In this document: in pieces, positions 31,156 through 41,462 of the stretch
Layout of the letters: every line of letters begins with the position of its first letter
Numbering within the stretch: position 1 is the stretch's first letter
Assembly (NCBI GenBank): GCA_021927905.1
Contig: BLLK01000049.1
Coordinates: forward strand, 177,073-241,072
DNA length: 64,000 nt
From: Chaetoceros tenuissimus
Taxonomy: Eukaryota; Bacillariophyta; Thalassiosirophyceae; Chaetocerotales; Chaetocerotaceae
Direction: 5' to 3'
Program-made: the position numbers and the translations under genes
Notes under the pieces: model-generated
The model's database searches: none
Seen by the model: only the letters and a program-made list of their open reading frames with translations
What the model was told of the DNA's origin: nothing

Positions 31156-33183
31156 ATGGGTACTTGCTGTAGTATAGATTCATCTGCTGTAAGAAACAGA
31201 GTTTTTGAAAAGGAAGGAGAAGATCCTGATGAAGCTGATATTACTTCACGACCAGAGCAGGAAGAAGATATCAAGATCAAAGATACCAAGCCTACTGAAG
31301 CCGCTGCTTCTTCCAATGATACTAGCAAAGCTGCTCATGAGACGATTCCATTTCCAAAGAATGGAATAAAGCTTTCATACCTTCTCAATGATTTTGTAGT
31401 AGAATGTGGAGGAAGAGAGGCTTTAGAAGGTCTCACGACCACAGAAGTATGCGATAATTTTGTGAAACCAGCAACCAAGGATTATGAGCTATCTTATTGT
31501 GATATGATTCTCGAAAAGGCAAAAAAGCCAGATACTTTCACACTTGACGGAGTTGTCAAGAGAGCAACCGTTTTCATTTCTCATGCATGGAAGTACAAGT
31601 TCCTCGATGTTCTAAGTGCACTTGAAGATCATTTCAAAGATGAACCTGACAAGATTGTTTGGTTTGATTTAGTGTCCAATAATCAGCACAAAGGTCCAGA
31701 ATTGCCGTATGAATGGTGGGCTACAACATTCAAGGATGCTATCGAACAACTTGGACACACAGTGATGGTCATGGCTCCTTGGAATGATCCTATTCCTTAT
31801 CAACGAGCTTGGTGTATCTTCGAAGCTTATTGTACATCTGTAACAGATGCAAAGTTCGAGATTGCAATGAGTAAAAATGAACATAGAGCATTTATTGACG
31901 AATGCAAACATAATCCTACAACTACTATCAACAAGATGTTGAGTATTGTGAATGCAGAAAAGAGTGAAGCTTGGAATCCTTTGGATAAAGAGCGCATTCA
32001 TTCCGTGATCAAGGAGGAAGTTGGATTTGCAAAGATAAATTCGATGGTGTTTGAGCAGCTGCGTGATTGGGTACTGGTTGTTGCACTTGCAGCATTAACA
32101 GAAGTCAAGGTAGATACAGAAGATGAGGCAGACTTGATGTATTTGGTTGGAGCTCTTTATAGCGATCAAGGACAATATGATGAGGCAGAGCCATTGTACA
32201 AGGAATGTCTAGCAAAGAGTGAGACAAAGCTAGGATCTAATCATCCAGATACCTTGCAATCAATGAACAATCTTGCTGCATTGTATAGAAACCAAGGTAA
32301 ATACGACGAGGCAGAGTCATTGTTCAAGGAATGTCGAGCAAAGTATACGACGATACTAGGATCAGATCATCCAGATACCTTGCAATCAATGAACAATCTT
32401 GCTGCATTGTATTATAATCAAGGTAAATACGACGAGGCAGAGCGATTGTACAAGGAATGTCTAGCAAAGCGTGAGATGATACTAGGACCAGATCATCCGG
32501 ATACCTTGAAATCAATGAACAATCTTGCTGCATTGTATTATAATCAATGTAGATACAATGAGGCAGAGCCATTGTTAAAGGAATGTCTAACAAAGCGTAA
32601 GACGATACTAGGATCAGATCATCCAGATACTTTCCAACCACTAAACAATCTTGCTGCATTGTATAAGAATCAAGGTAGATACGACGAGGCAGAGCCATTG
32701 TACAAGGAATGTCTAGCTAAATGTGAGACTATACTAGGACCAGATCATCCACATACTTTGGGTTCAATGAACAATCTTGCTCTATTGTATAGAAACCAAG
32801 GCAAATACGACGAGGCAGAGTCATTGTTCAAGGAATGTCGAGCAAAGTATACGACGATACTAGGATCAGATCATCCACATACTTTGGCATCAATGAACAA
32901 TCTTGCTGCATTGTATGAAAGTCAAGGTAGATACGATGAGGCAGAGCCATTGTATAAGGATTGTCTAGCAAAGCGTGAGACTATACTAGGATCAGATCAT
33001 ATAGATACTTTGAATACAATGAACGGTCTTGCTAGATTGTATTTGAGTCTAGGTAAATATGACGAGGCAGAGCCATTATACAAGGAATGTCTTGCAAGAT
33101 TAGAGAGTGTTCTTGGATTTCAACATCCTTCAACTGTTGCAGTTAGAGGAAGTTTAGAGTATATGCAGAGTTTGATGTCATAG
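31156..33183 (+). CDS. Acylated TIR-like / TPR protein 2 (8 repeats)
   Basis: 675 residues with the same layout as the gene at 27796: MGTCCS start, charged linker, TIR-like domain with VFISHAW, WFDLVSNNQH and WCIFE, then TPR units of 42 residues. There are only eight units (from residue 339). Units 2 and 6 both read GKYDEAESLFKECRAKYTT, indicating shuffling inside the array. The TIR-like coding part is identical to the upstream gene over about 450 nt including silent sites, while the acidic linker and TPR units differ. Unit 4 begins with Cys instead of Gly. Likely role as for its neighbour; differing repeat numbers suggest different ligands (inference). Confidence 0.85.
   Translation: MGTCCSIDSSAVRNRVFEKEGEDPDEADITSRPEQEEDIKIKDTKPTEAAASSNDTSKAAHETIPFPKNGIKLSYLLNDFVVECGGREALEGLTTTEVCDNFVKPATKDYELSYCDMILEKAKKPDTFTLDGVVKRATVFISHAWKYKFLDVLSALEDHFKDEPDKIVWFDLVSNNQHKGPELPYEWWATTFKDAIEQLGHTVMVMAPWNDPIPYQRAWCIFEAYCTSVTDAKFEIAMSKNEHRAFIDECKHNPTTTINKMLSIVNAEKSEAWNPLDKERIHSVIKEEVGFAKINSMVFEQLRDWVLVVALAALTEVKVDTEDEADLMYLVGALYSDQGQYDEAEPLYKECLAKSETKLGSNHPDTLQSMNNLAALYRNQGKYDEAESLFKECRAKYTTILGSDHPDTLQSMNNLAALYYNQGKYDEAERLYKECLAKREMILGPDHPDTLKSMNNLAALYYNQCRYNEAEPLLKECLTKRKTILGSDHPDTFQPLNNLAALYKNQGRYDEAEPLYKECLAKCETILGPDHPHTLGSMNNLALLYRNQGKYDEAESLFKECRAKYTTILGSDHPHTLASMNNLAALYESQGRYDEAEPLYKDCLAKRETILGSDHIDTLNTMNGLARLYLSLGKYDEAEPLYKECLARLESVLGFQHPSTVAVRGSLEYMQSLMS
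32170..33180 (+). repeat. Eight tandem 126-bp TPR units
   Basis: In-frame 42-codon units in TIR-like/TPR gene 2. The consensus matches the array of gene 1, with NNLAALYYNQ more regular here. Confidence 0.9.
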
Positions 33184-34413
33184 AGTTTGAGAAGATGGAA
33201 AAATCAAAGATTGAACAAATATTTTGTATTTGTTTAGATGTTTACATACGTATATTCAAATTTTTGCGCATTTTTGTACAGTATTGGTTCAACTTTCATG
33301 TCTTTAGAGTCCGATTCGAAAAGAAGGGACCTTGTTGTGAAGTGCATAAATTTATTTTCCTTCCTTTCTCAACCAATGACGTTTAAAGTCATCTCACTGT
33401 TTTAGCTTTCTCATTGTTCCTCTACGTCGAGAATCAAGTTTCGATGAGGAACAAGTAGAGTACCTCCCAGCATTCTCATTTCTCAAAATATTTACTTTTG
33501 GAAGAAATTTAGACACTTTGAACTCTTCATCTACTATATAAAGAAAGCATTACGAGAAAAACGTTGTCGTGCAGAGTGTGTATATCATACTTTCTCACTA
33601 CTCCCTAGATACAGTAAGAGTGATTGATGTGACGTCATTGGTAGTTTTTGATGTTTGAGTCACACTTTGGAGAAGTTTAATTTCAATGACTCATTCTTCC
33701 ACGAACGTCGGACATCGATTTTGGATACATTGGATCTTCTCTTTTCCTACCATCCCATCCTTTTTAAATTATAACATTATGCCAGATCCGATCCATCCTT
33801 CACTTAGTTTTCTTGCCAATTTTCTATTTTTAGTTTAGAGTCTTGAATTTATATTTTCTGCCGATCTTCGAAAATGATACCTATGGGTTATATAAATCTG
33901 ACTCTGGCTTGAAAGCAATCAACAAAATATGAAAAACTCGATCAGTTTTCCATCTCGTTTTATGGCTAGACTCTAGCTGTCTTCTTCCTTTACCAATGAC
34001 TACGTCTGATCTCATTTCATTCCTCTACTTTCTCAATCGTCGATGACGTCGTGCATCTTGTGTTGTAAGTTGAATTGTTGAAAATTCAATCAACGAAAAA
34101 GTGATTTATTTCATCAAATGCTGTCAAGTTAATGCTTTTCTTTAAAATCCAAAGCTTTACAGTTGATGAAACAAAAGATAGACTGACTTGAATATCTATT
34201 AGTTTAGTACTCGTAGGAAACGTTATCTCTCATCACTACTTCATCTCATCTTCTTTGTGGCTCCTGAACTTGAGAACTCTTTCCCAAACAAGTGAAGAAA
34301 CACTTTTCGTATGATCACTATCGTCGTATAAGAAGAATTGCATCAGCTTATATTAAAAAGAACAACTATTCACATATAAAGGCGAAGAATAGCTACTAGT
34401 ACATATATTCAAC
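33184..34413. repeat. Gene-less third copy of TPR-locus flanks
   Basis: 1,230 nt with no supported ORF. It contains the gene 2 3' flank, then block A' (33435-33580), a unique stretch with a perfect TGACGTCA (33630-33637), the first about 45 nt of promoter block B (33964-34010), and directly after it block C' (34020-34297). The order B then C without the gene between them looks like a third locus whose coding region was deleted. The promoter of the SPX/EXS gene must lie at the right end. Confidence 0.65.
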
Positions 34414-37126
34414 ATGGTGGAATTTGGCTTAAAACTCGAAGACAACAAGGTGGAAGAATGGCAAGAAAAATACATTGACTACGAAGGTCTCAAAAAATTA
34501 ATCAAGGAAATTAAAAAACAACGGGAAATCACCAAAGATCTCGAAAAACGTAATCCATCCATTGCAGCGGGCGTCAAGGCGGCATTCATGGCCAACAAGG
34601 CGGAAATCAAATCGGAACCGGATGTACTCAAACCTGAAGATGATACTCTCAATGCTTCTCTTCATTCACAAGCGGATAGTGATGCTGGTGAAAGGACGAA
34701 ATTATTAATTAGTGGAATGGGAGAAGTGAGTAATTCATTTCGAAATATATCAAAATATGGGTCGAATGGAAGTGCCAAATATGGATCCAATACAAATCTT
34801 TCCATTCCTTCCATGAAAAGTAGCAACAGTCTTGCCAATTTTTTCGGATTGGCCAAAACCTATGAAAAGAAATTGACAGATGCTATGGAGGGGGAACAAC
34901 TTGCCTTTGAAAAATTTACGATTGCAATTTATCAAGAGGCGAGTAAAGTCAATGGATTTTATAGAGATCATGTAGAGGAAATGGGACAACAATTGGACTT
35001 TTTAAGGGAGAATACAGGTGATCAGTATAAATTTGCCAAAAAGAAAAAGTTACATCCATTAAGGTCGATGCGTATGTCGTTGGGTTTGATTAATATGGGG
35101 ACGCATCAAAATGGATTTCAAAGGACTAGTTTCGGTCCATCCATGCATGGTATGGATTCCGATGAGGAGGATGAAGAATTGACGGGAGAAGATAAGAATA
35201 AGCGATTGGAGAATGAAAAAGAAGCAGATTCTATTAAACGTGCCTTGACGGATATGCATCGAAGGTCTAAACTTTTGGATAATTATTCCATTGTCAACTC
35301 TACGGGATTCATCAAGATCATCAAAAAGTTTTACAAGAGTTTTCCAGATAAAAAGGGAGGGTTTGATGAAATCAAAAAGGATGGATTCATTTGCGGTGAA
35401 GGAAAGAAGTCACATGAATTATGTGCAACCATGGAACAACTTTATGCAAAGTGGTTTTGTAGTGGGAATGAAATTGAAGCTAGATCATTGATGCTTCCCA
35501 AGAGAAATGATGGCTTAGACATGGATTGGTCGCAATTGAGGCTTGGTTATCGTCTCGGAATGTGTACCATCATGACAATTTGGGTTACTTGGGATTGTAT
35601 CTGGGGTTTTGTTTCAGAAGGTCATCATACAATCGGTGCTACTACTGCATTTCCAGTATTTCGTGCTTGTGCTGGTTTATTATTGGTTCATTGGTTCTGG
35701 GGTATCTCCGTCTATGTCTGGAATCGCTATAGAATCAACTACATCTTTCTTTTCGATTTCGATCCACGAATCGTGGACTCTCCATTTCATATCTTTGAAG
35801 ATGCTGTTGACGAAAGTCTAGTGTTTCTTTTAATTATGCTGCTGTATTATAAGGTGAGGGATTGTTTCTGTATTTATTTCATGTTCCCTGGCTTGGCAAC
35901 CACGCCTAATCTTACTTCCTTTCTTTAGTCATGCGCAAAAGCCATTCCAGAAATTCTTGCACCAGGATGGTATCCTTTCTTCCTCGTTTTATATACAATC
36001 AAGAATCTAATATTTCCTTGGAAGACTCGTAAACATTTATGGAAAGCAATCTTTGCAGTCATATCTGCACCAATAACATCACCTACATTCTTCCACACAT
36101 ATGTTGCAGATGTATTTACCTCCATGGTAAAAGTATTTCAAGATATTTTATGGACAGGTTGCTTCATTGTTTCAGGGGACTTTATGATTGCCGAAGATGA
36201 AACAGGTGCTACTGTTGGACTCAAGACGGAACAATGGTCAACGTCAGTTTGGTATCGACATATTGTAGTTCCTTTGATTTGTTTATTCCCACTGTGGATT
36301 CGCTTCAATCAGTGTTTGCGACGATATTTGGATACTGGAATGCGAGTACCTAATTTACCAAATGCTGGGAAGTATGCTCTATCCCAAACTGTTACTTTAT
36401 TCGGAGCATTTCATCCATTGTACCTCATGCATAGAGATCATTCTACCACTTCTAACTTATCAGATGATGTGATATTGCAAGAGATTGATTCTGTGACTGG
36501 TGGTCTAAGGCTGTTTGACTTATTCTGGTTTGGTATCTTTGTCACCTCTTCTCTATATTCGTACTTTTGGGATGTTCGCATGGATTGGTAAGTTTCAAAA
36601 CAGGATGATTCTTTTGTCTATTGCGAAGTAGAAATACTAATTTCCACAACTTTACAGGGGACTTGGAAAACCAAAGTATGGCATGTTGGGTTCAAGACTC
36701 ATGTATCCAAAAAAGAGTTACTACTACTACGTCATTGTGATTGATCTGTTCTTGCGATTCATGTGGGTAACAACACTCATTCCTCCAGACAGTGGTGCCT
36801 CATTCGAAGTACCATATTACTTATCGTTTGCAACAATGGCAATGGAATTATTCCGACGTACGATATGGGGATTCTTTCGAATTGAGCATGAACATAGACA
36901 CAATACATCCGGTTTCCGTCGAGTAGACTTTGTACCTCTTCACTTTAGTACAGGAGGTAAGATGAAGCCACAGCAGAAACGAGAACATGTAGGATGGTCT
37001 GTACTTGGAGAAGTATTGATTATTACAGTGATTGTAGTGTCCATTTCTGCGGGAAGTGTTATTGCAGCTCAAAAAGCAACGAATGGTATGGCTATGAAGA
37101 ATCCAAATTCACCGAAAGAGCTGTAA
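34414..37126 (+). CDS. SPX-EXS phosphate transporter (XPR1/PHO1 type)
   Basis: Exons 34414-35853, 35929-36587 and 36658-37126; phases match and 855 residues result. The N-terminal SPX domain begins MVEFGLKLEDNKVEEWQEKY with DYEGLKKLIK, continues after a disordered Ser/Asn-rich insert, and has the later SPX helix (NSTGFIKIIKKFYKSF). It is the inositol-pyrophosphate sensor of phosphate status. Transmembrane helices follow, then the EXS domain (FWDVRMDWGLG, RLMYPKKSYYY, FRRTIWGFFRIEHEH), the mark of XPR1/PHO1 phosphate exporters. Expected role: phosphate export or redistribution across plasma or internal membranes. The GKYALSQ and RFNQCLRRYLDTG motifs are also family-typical. The neighbour downstream is convergent. 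Confidence 0.92.
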
Positions 37127-37254
37127 TAACGACGTAATGAATAAAAGTATCAGTATATACTATACAAGCAAAGCAATGTCAAAATTCATTCTTCGTTTTT
37201 AATATTACTAAAAACTCTACTACTAAAGAATCCGCAACCAATCTCAATCTCAAA

Positions 37255-38799
37255 TTACAAATCAGGACCAAGTTCAATGGCACCAAGTTGTTCTAAAAAG
37301 GTGGCGACATGTTTGTGTCCAGATTGTTTCGCCCAATACAGTGGAGTTTCACCATTTCTAGTTTCCTCATTGACATTCGCACCCTTTTCCACCAACAATT
37401 GTACAATTTCCAAATGTCCACCTCTCGATCCTTCATGCAAGGGAGTCCAACCATTGGAATCTTTTTTATTCACAACATCTTCCAACAACGAAAGAACTTG
37501 CTCCAAACTCTCAATATCCCCCTCCTGTGCTGCTTTATGTGCCGCAGTCGAACCAGTTTGAAACGACTTGACTTTTGCCGATCGTTCATTGTCCGGATGT
37601 CTCGCATGCCATCTTCTCGCTTCTTCCGTCCCTTCTACAATATAACTTGGCAATCCATGATGATCCGCTTCATGACCACCCGCACGTCTCTGTACAGCTT
37701 TTTTATAACCTTCATGTACATCTTCGAGTTGTTTCCCAGCCATTTTCGCTTCATGACGTAATGAATGTCCTGTCGGTTCGAAATGAATGAATATGTTTGC
37801 ATAATATCTTCCTTTGAGTGGAAATGGTCTACCGTGTAGTACAGAATGTGATTCATACAACACCATATCTCCCTATTGTGAAGAGACAAGAAAGAAGTGA
37901 GCATACATATTATTCAAGTACGATGTTCCATACAAATGACACATATTCATCTACACTACACTTACCGGCTCCATGGTAACATTGTATGCTTTCCCATCAT
38001 GACCATAAACCTCAATCGGCCAGGGTTCATCGACATCCTGACCGACATTGACAATCGCAGAAGAAACCAATGGCAAACGATCGACATGAGTCGCCAACAC
38101 CGCTCCTTCGGTATATACCCTGATACCATACAATGAACACTGTGTCAATTCCTCTCCGGTCCATTCTTGAATGGTATCACGTGCCGCATCCCAAATCGCC
38201 TGTTTCAAGATGGATCCACCACCTCGTAATCTTCCATCTTCGACGGATACCATGTACGTTGGACTATCCCAGTGATTGACATAGGTATTTCCCTTGGGCC
38301 AGTTTTCCCCCATGCGTTTTTCAGAATTTTTATCCCAAAAGTCCTACAAAAAGAGTTAGTATAGAGCTTCTATAGAAATGTTAGAATAATGCCATGAACG
38401 TACCTTGATCAATTTCCAAACGGCGGGAGGAGTCTTTATCTTTTTAAATCCAATATCAGTATAATTCTGCATAGCACGCGGTTGTCTCAGACTCATTTGT
38501 ACTCGATCCAATTCGGTCTGTTCACAGATTCTCTTTGGTCTGGGATATTTTTTAGAACAGCCTTTGATCATTTCATCGTATTCTTTTTGTTTATTTCCTA
38601 AATGTTGGATGGGCATTCCTTGATACTCGGGTGGTGTTGGTAGTGAGGGGTTGAGGTTGTGTGGTAGCCAGGGGTAATTTGTTGATACTTTCATGTTGTG
38701 GATTGGGAATGAGACGTCGACTCCATATTCGACTTTTTCATCTTCTGATCTGATGAGGAGAGGGAGAAGTGATGACATGAGAAGGGAGTAGAGCTTCAT
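37255..38799 (-). CDS. Secreted 2-oxoglutarate/Fe(II) dioxygenase with C-terminal ankyrin repeats
   Basis: Exons 38404-38799, 37966-38343 and 37255-37872, all phase 0, about 463 residues. It starts with a signal peptide (MKLYSLLMSSLLPLLI). The dioxygenase core, in the prolyl 4-hydroxylase style, has the iron-binding HxD in ATHVDRLP, the distal His in SVLHGRPFPLKG, and a 2-oxoglutarate-binding basic residue in the following GRYYANIF strand. The last about 100 residues form three ankyrin repeats (STAAHKAAQEGDIESL; GWTPLHEGSRGGHLEIVQLL; GETPLYWAKQSGHKHVATFL). Known relatives hydroxylate proline in extracellular or cell-wall proteins. The ankyrin tail would recruit the substrate or a partner (inference). 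A secreted ankyrin protein is unusual. Confidence 0.87.
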
Positions 38800-39175
38800 T
38801 GCTGTTAGATAGATAGTAGTAATGAGTAGCTAGCAGTTTAATTACTCTCAAGAGATGAACACTCAATGAATTATTTATGTTGTTGATACGATTGGAAAAT
38901 AATTTTGTTGCGTTTTCCATTTTGCCGTTGCAGCCTTCGTTATGTGATATGTGAGAACAGGACACGACCGTTGGACATATAACGGTAGATTAGGATCCGA
39001 CGTTATACTACAAATCTTGATGTGACTTTATAATTGTCGTAAACTTGGATATGAATTTAAAAAGAATTTGAAGTAACTACAAGCAGATAAATAAAGAATA
39101 ATGAAACGAAAATAATATACAAAGAAATTTATTAAATGTTTCACACAGACACCTCCAGCTGGCCATTTAGTAGAC
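38800..39175. other. Intergenic, nothing recognised
   Basis: 376 nt holding the dioxygenase promoter and the 3' flank of array gene 1. AT-rich; no ORF supported. Confidence 0.35.
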
Positions 39176-41142
39176 TTACTGTTTTGACCAAGCGATTAGA
39201 AAGGGACGAAAAGCGAGGCTATAGTGGACGAATATGAATATTCTCTCAGTACCTTTGCCATTTTTCCTCAGATAAGAAATACCTTCCTGCCATTGGTCAA
39301 CATGATTTTCTTCTTCAAAATACTTCAAAAGCTCATTATCAAAGCTTGAGTTCTTTCCGACAAAAGATTCAAGTAATGCTAGGTCTTTCTTGCTCCGGAG
39401 TAGATCGAACAATCTTTGCTTTGACCAATCAGAAGATTTTTCATACAGGGACAGAAGTTGATGTGGTTCTTTCACTGACCCATATGATTGCTGTAAATAT
39501 TTTCCATGTTCAAATAAATAAGAGAAACCCTCAAACCAAAGTTCGTCGCGGCTATGATCTATCAAGAAATACTTGAATAGCTCATTATCGAAGCTTGAGT
39601 TCTTCCCAATAAAAAATTCAAGAAGTACAGGCTCTTTCTTGCTTCTCAGTAAATCTAACAATTTCTGCTTGATGACATCACATATATGTTCAAAGTCAAA
39701 TGTACAGCCATTGTCTACGAGATACTTGAATTTATCTAAACTCCAGCTATTATCACAATAGATTACGTTTTGGTATTCACGTCCACGACTCGTCCAAGGG
39801 CAACCATCTTCATGAGCATACTGAATCATCTCCAGACTGCCATATCCTACAATAAATGCCATGATTTCATCGTCCCATGGAACAGAGATACTACGCAGGA
39901 AGCGAATGATATCAAATTGCTGTGCAATATTCCTACTATGATGAAAAAAATACCTCATTCCTTCTCTGAATTCAAAGCCCAAATCATGCAAGAAACGATA
40001 CAGTTCAATCTTTCCTGTTTGCCTTAGAGCATCCTCACATTCAGGAGCATTAATATTGTACCCTTTATCAGAGCAAAAACGAATCATATCTAATGATTCG
40101 CTAGAAATGGCATAATACATGACAGGAAATCTATCGCCAAAATCGTGTCCTTGATTCAACAACCACTGAAGAACTTTAACATCTCCAAACTTTACTGCAT
40201 AATCGCAAAAGTGAAAAGGCAGATAATAACCACGATGTCTATAACGATGGCCACGTTCACTTGGTTCAAAATAAAACCCAAACATTTTGTGATTCGAATC
40301 CATACAACCAATATCTTTTAACCACTCCAACATTTCTAGCTGTCCAAACTTAATTGCAGGTTTGACATATCTTTGTAACCCCTCATGAAAGTTCAGTTCT
40401 TCATGAAGATACTTAAGAACATGTAAATGCCCCCTGGCTACAAGTTTAGAAAGTTTGACTGCTCCGTCTTCTGTATAGTAAAAATCAGCAGTGAAATCAT
40501 CTTCAGATAATTCATTTCCACATTCACTCTTGTAAGAGCCATCATAGCATTTATAAATCATTTTCTTCTTCATTTCAACAAGAGTAGACAAATCATAACC
40601 ATCTTTTACAGCAGCTCGCAGAATATCTAGATTACCATTCACTGCAGCTGCTTTGAACAACTCATTTTTTCTTTTGAAGATCTGCACAGGTCTTTGATAC
40701 AGTGATTGACTAGTTTGACAGATGTCGCCATTTCAAGATATGCTGTCTCTCGTCCACAATATAATTGTTCTCTTTCTAAAGATGCTCTTTGCATGAAAGC
40801 TGCTGTGTAGGCTATATAGAGTTTTTTGGATATCAGAGCTAAAACTCCATAATGGCCTCTACCGACAAAAGACAAACAATTCTGCAGCACTTCATCTGGT
40901 AGAGAGTACAGAGCTTTCGCCTCTAAAAAAATTTTGACTGCGTCCCCTACATGCACTTGCAATTCTTGGAGTTCAACAATATAATTCATTTCTGGAAACT
41001 TCTTGTACAATTTTTCTAAATTGGATGAAAGATGTGTTTCTCTTTCACTGATGATATCACACTCTGTTCTTTTGCGATCATCGAGCGAATCACAATTTGA
41101 AGTTCTCGCCCTCTTTTTCTCAGATGATTCTTTTGAATTCAT
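39176..41142 (-). CDS. F-box-like/ankyrin array gene 1 (frame break)
   Basis: Start chosen at ATG 41142 (MNSKESSEKKRART). The N-terminal part has the family helix (FPEMNYIVELQELQ) and an F-box-like LPDEVLQNCLSFVG at residues 81-94, but a shorter linker than its paralogues. The frame breaks at the A6 run 40665-40670, between CRSSKEK and NELFKAAAV; one added A joins them exactly as in the paralogues. Ankyrin-like units follow (LQRYVKPAIKFGQLEMLEWL; FCDYAVKFGDVKVLQWLL; EMIQYAHEDGCPW). A module LLEFFIGKNSSFDNELFKYF is present twice. The C terminus after YLRKNGK looks out of family, so the end may be degraded. Predicted role: SCF ubiquitin-ligase adaptor (inference). Confidence 0.75.
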
Positions 41143-41462
41143 TCTTGCCTCTTTTATATGTAAAGTATTGAATGTTAGCAAATTGCAGAGATAACTTAAT
41201 AGCTAACAGTGTAAATGTGTATGTGGTTGTGATTGCTTTGTAATAAGAGTGACAACCCTACTTTTGCTTGTCACTAGAGATCTCATAATGTAGAATGTAG
41301 TTTCATTGGGACGAGAGACTGTCTGTCAGTTGTCAGAAAAATGCGCGAAAATCCCAATGACGAGCTATGAGGAAATTAATGTATGAAGTAACACAATTTT
41401 AACTATTCTGAATTACATAGACTATTTTTAATTAAAATGCTAGAATCATCTTGAAAATTTAT
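41143..41462. other. Intergenic with array promoter motif
   Basis: 320 nt upstream of array gene 1. It contains the CCAATGACGAGC element listed separately. Confidence 0.4.
41354..41365 (-). promoter_or_regulatory. Array element CCAATGACGAGC, gene 1
   Basis: Plus-strand reading CCAATGACGAGC, preceded by gcgcgaaaatc, 212 nt upstream of the ATG. It combines a CCAAT box with a TGACG half-site. Confidence 0.5.

Noticed and set aside
40660-40675. Programmed frameshift in array gene 1
   Set aside because: The sequence does not form an X-XXY-YYZ heptamer in the upstream frame; a missing A is simpler.
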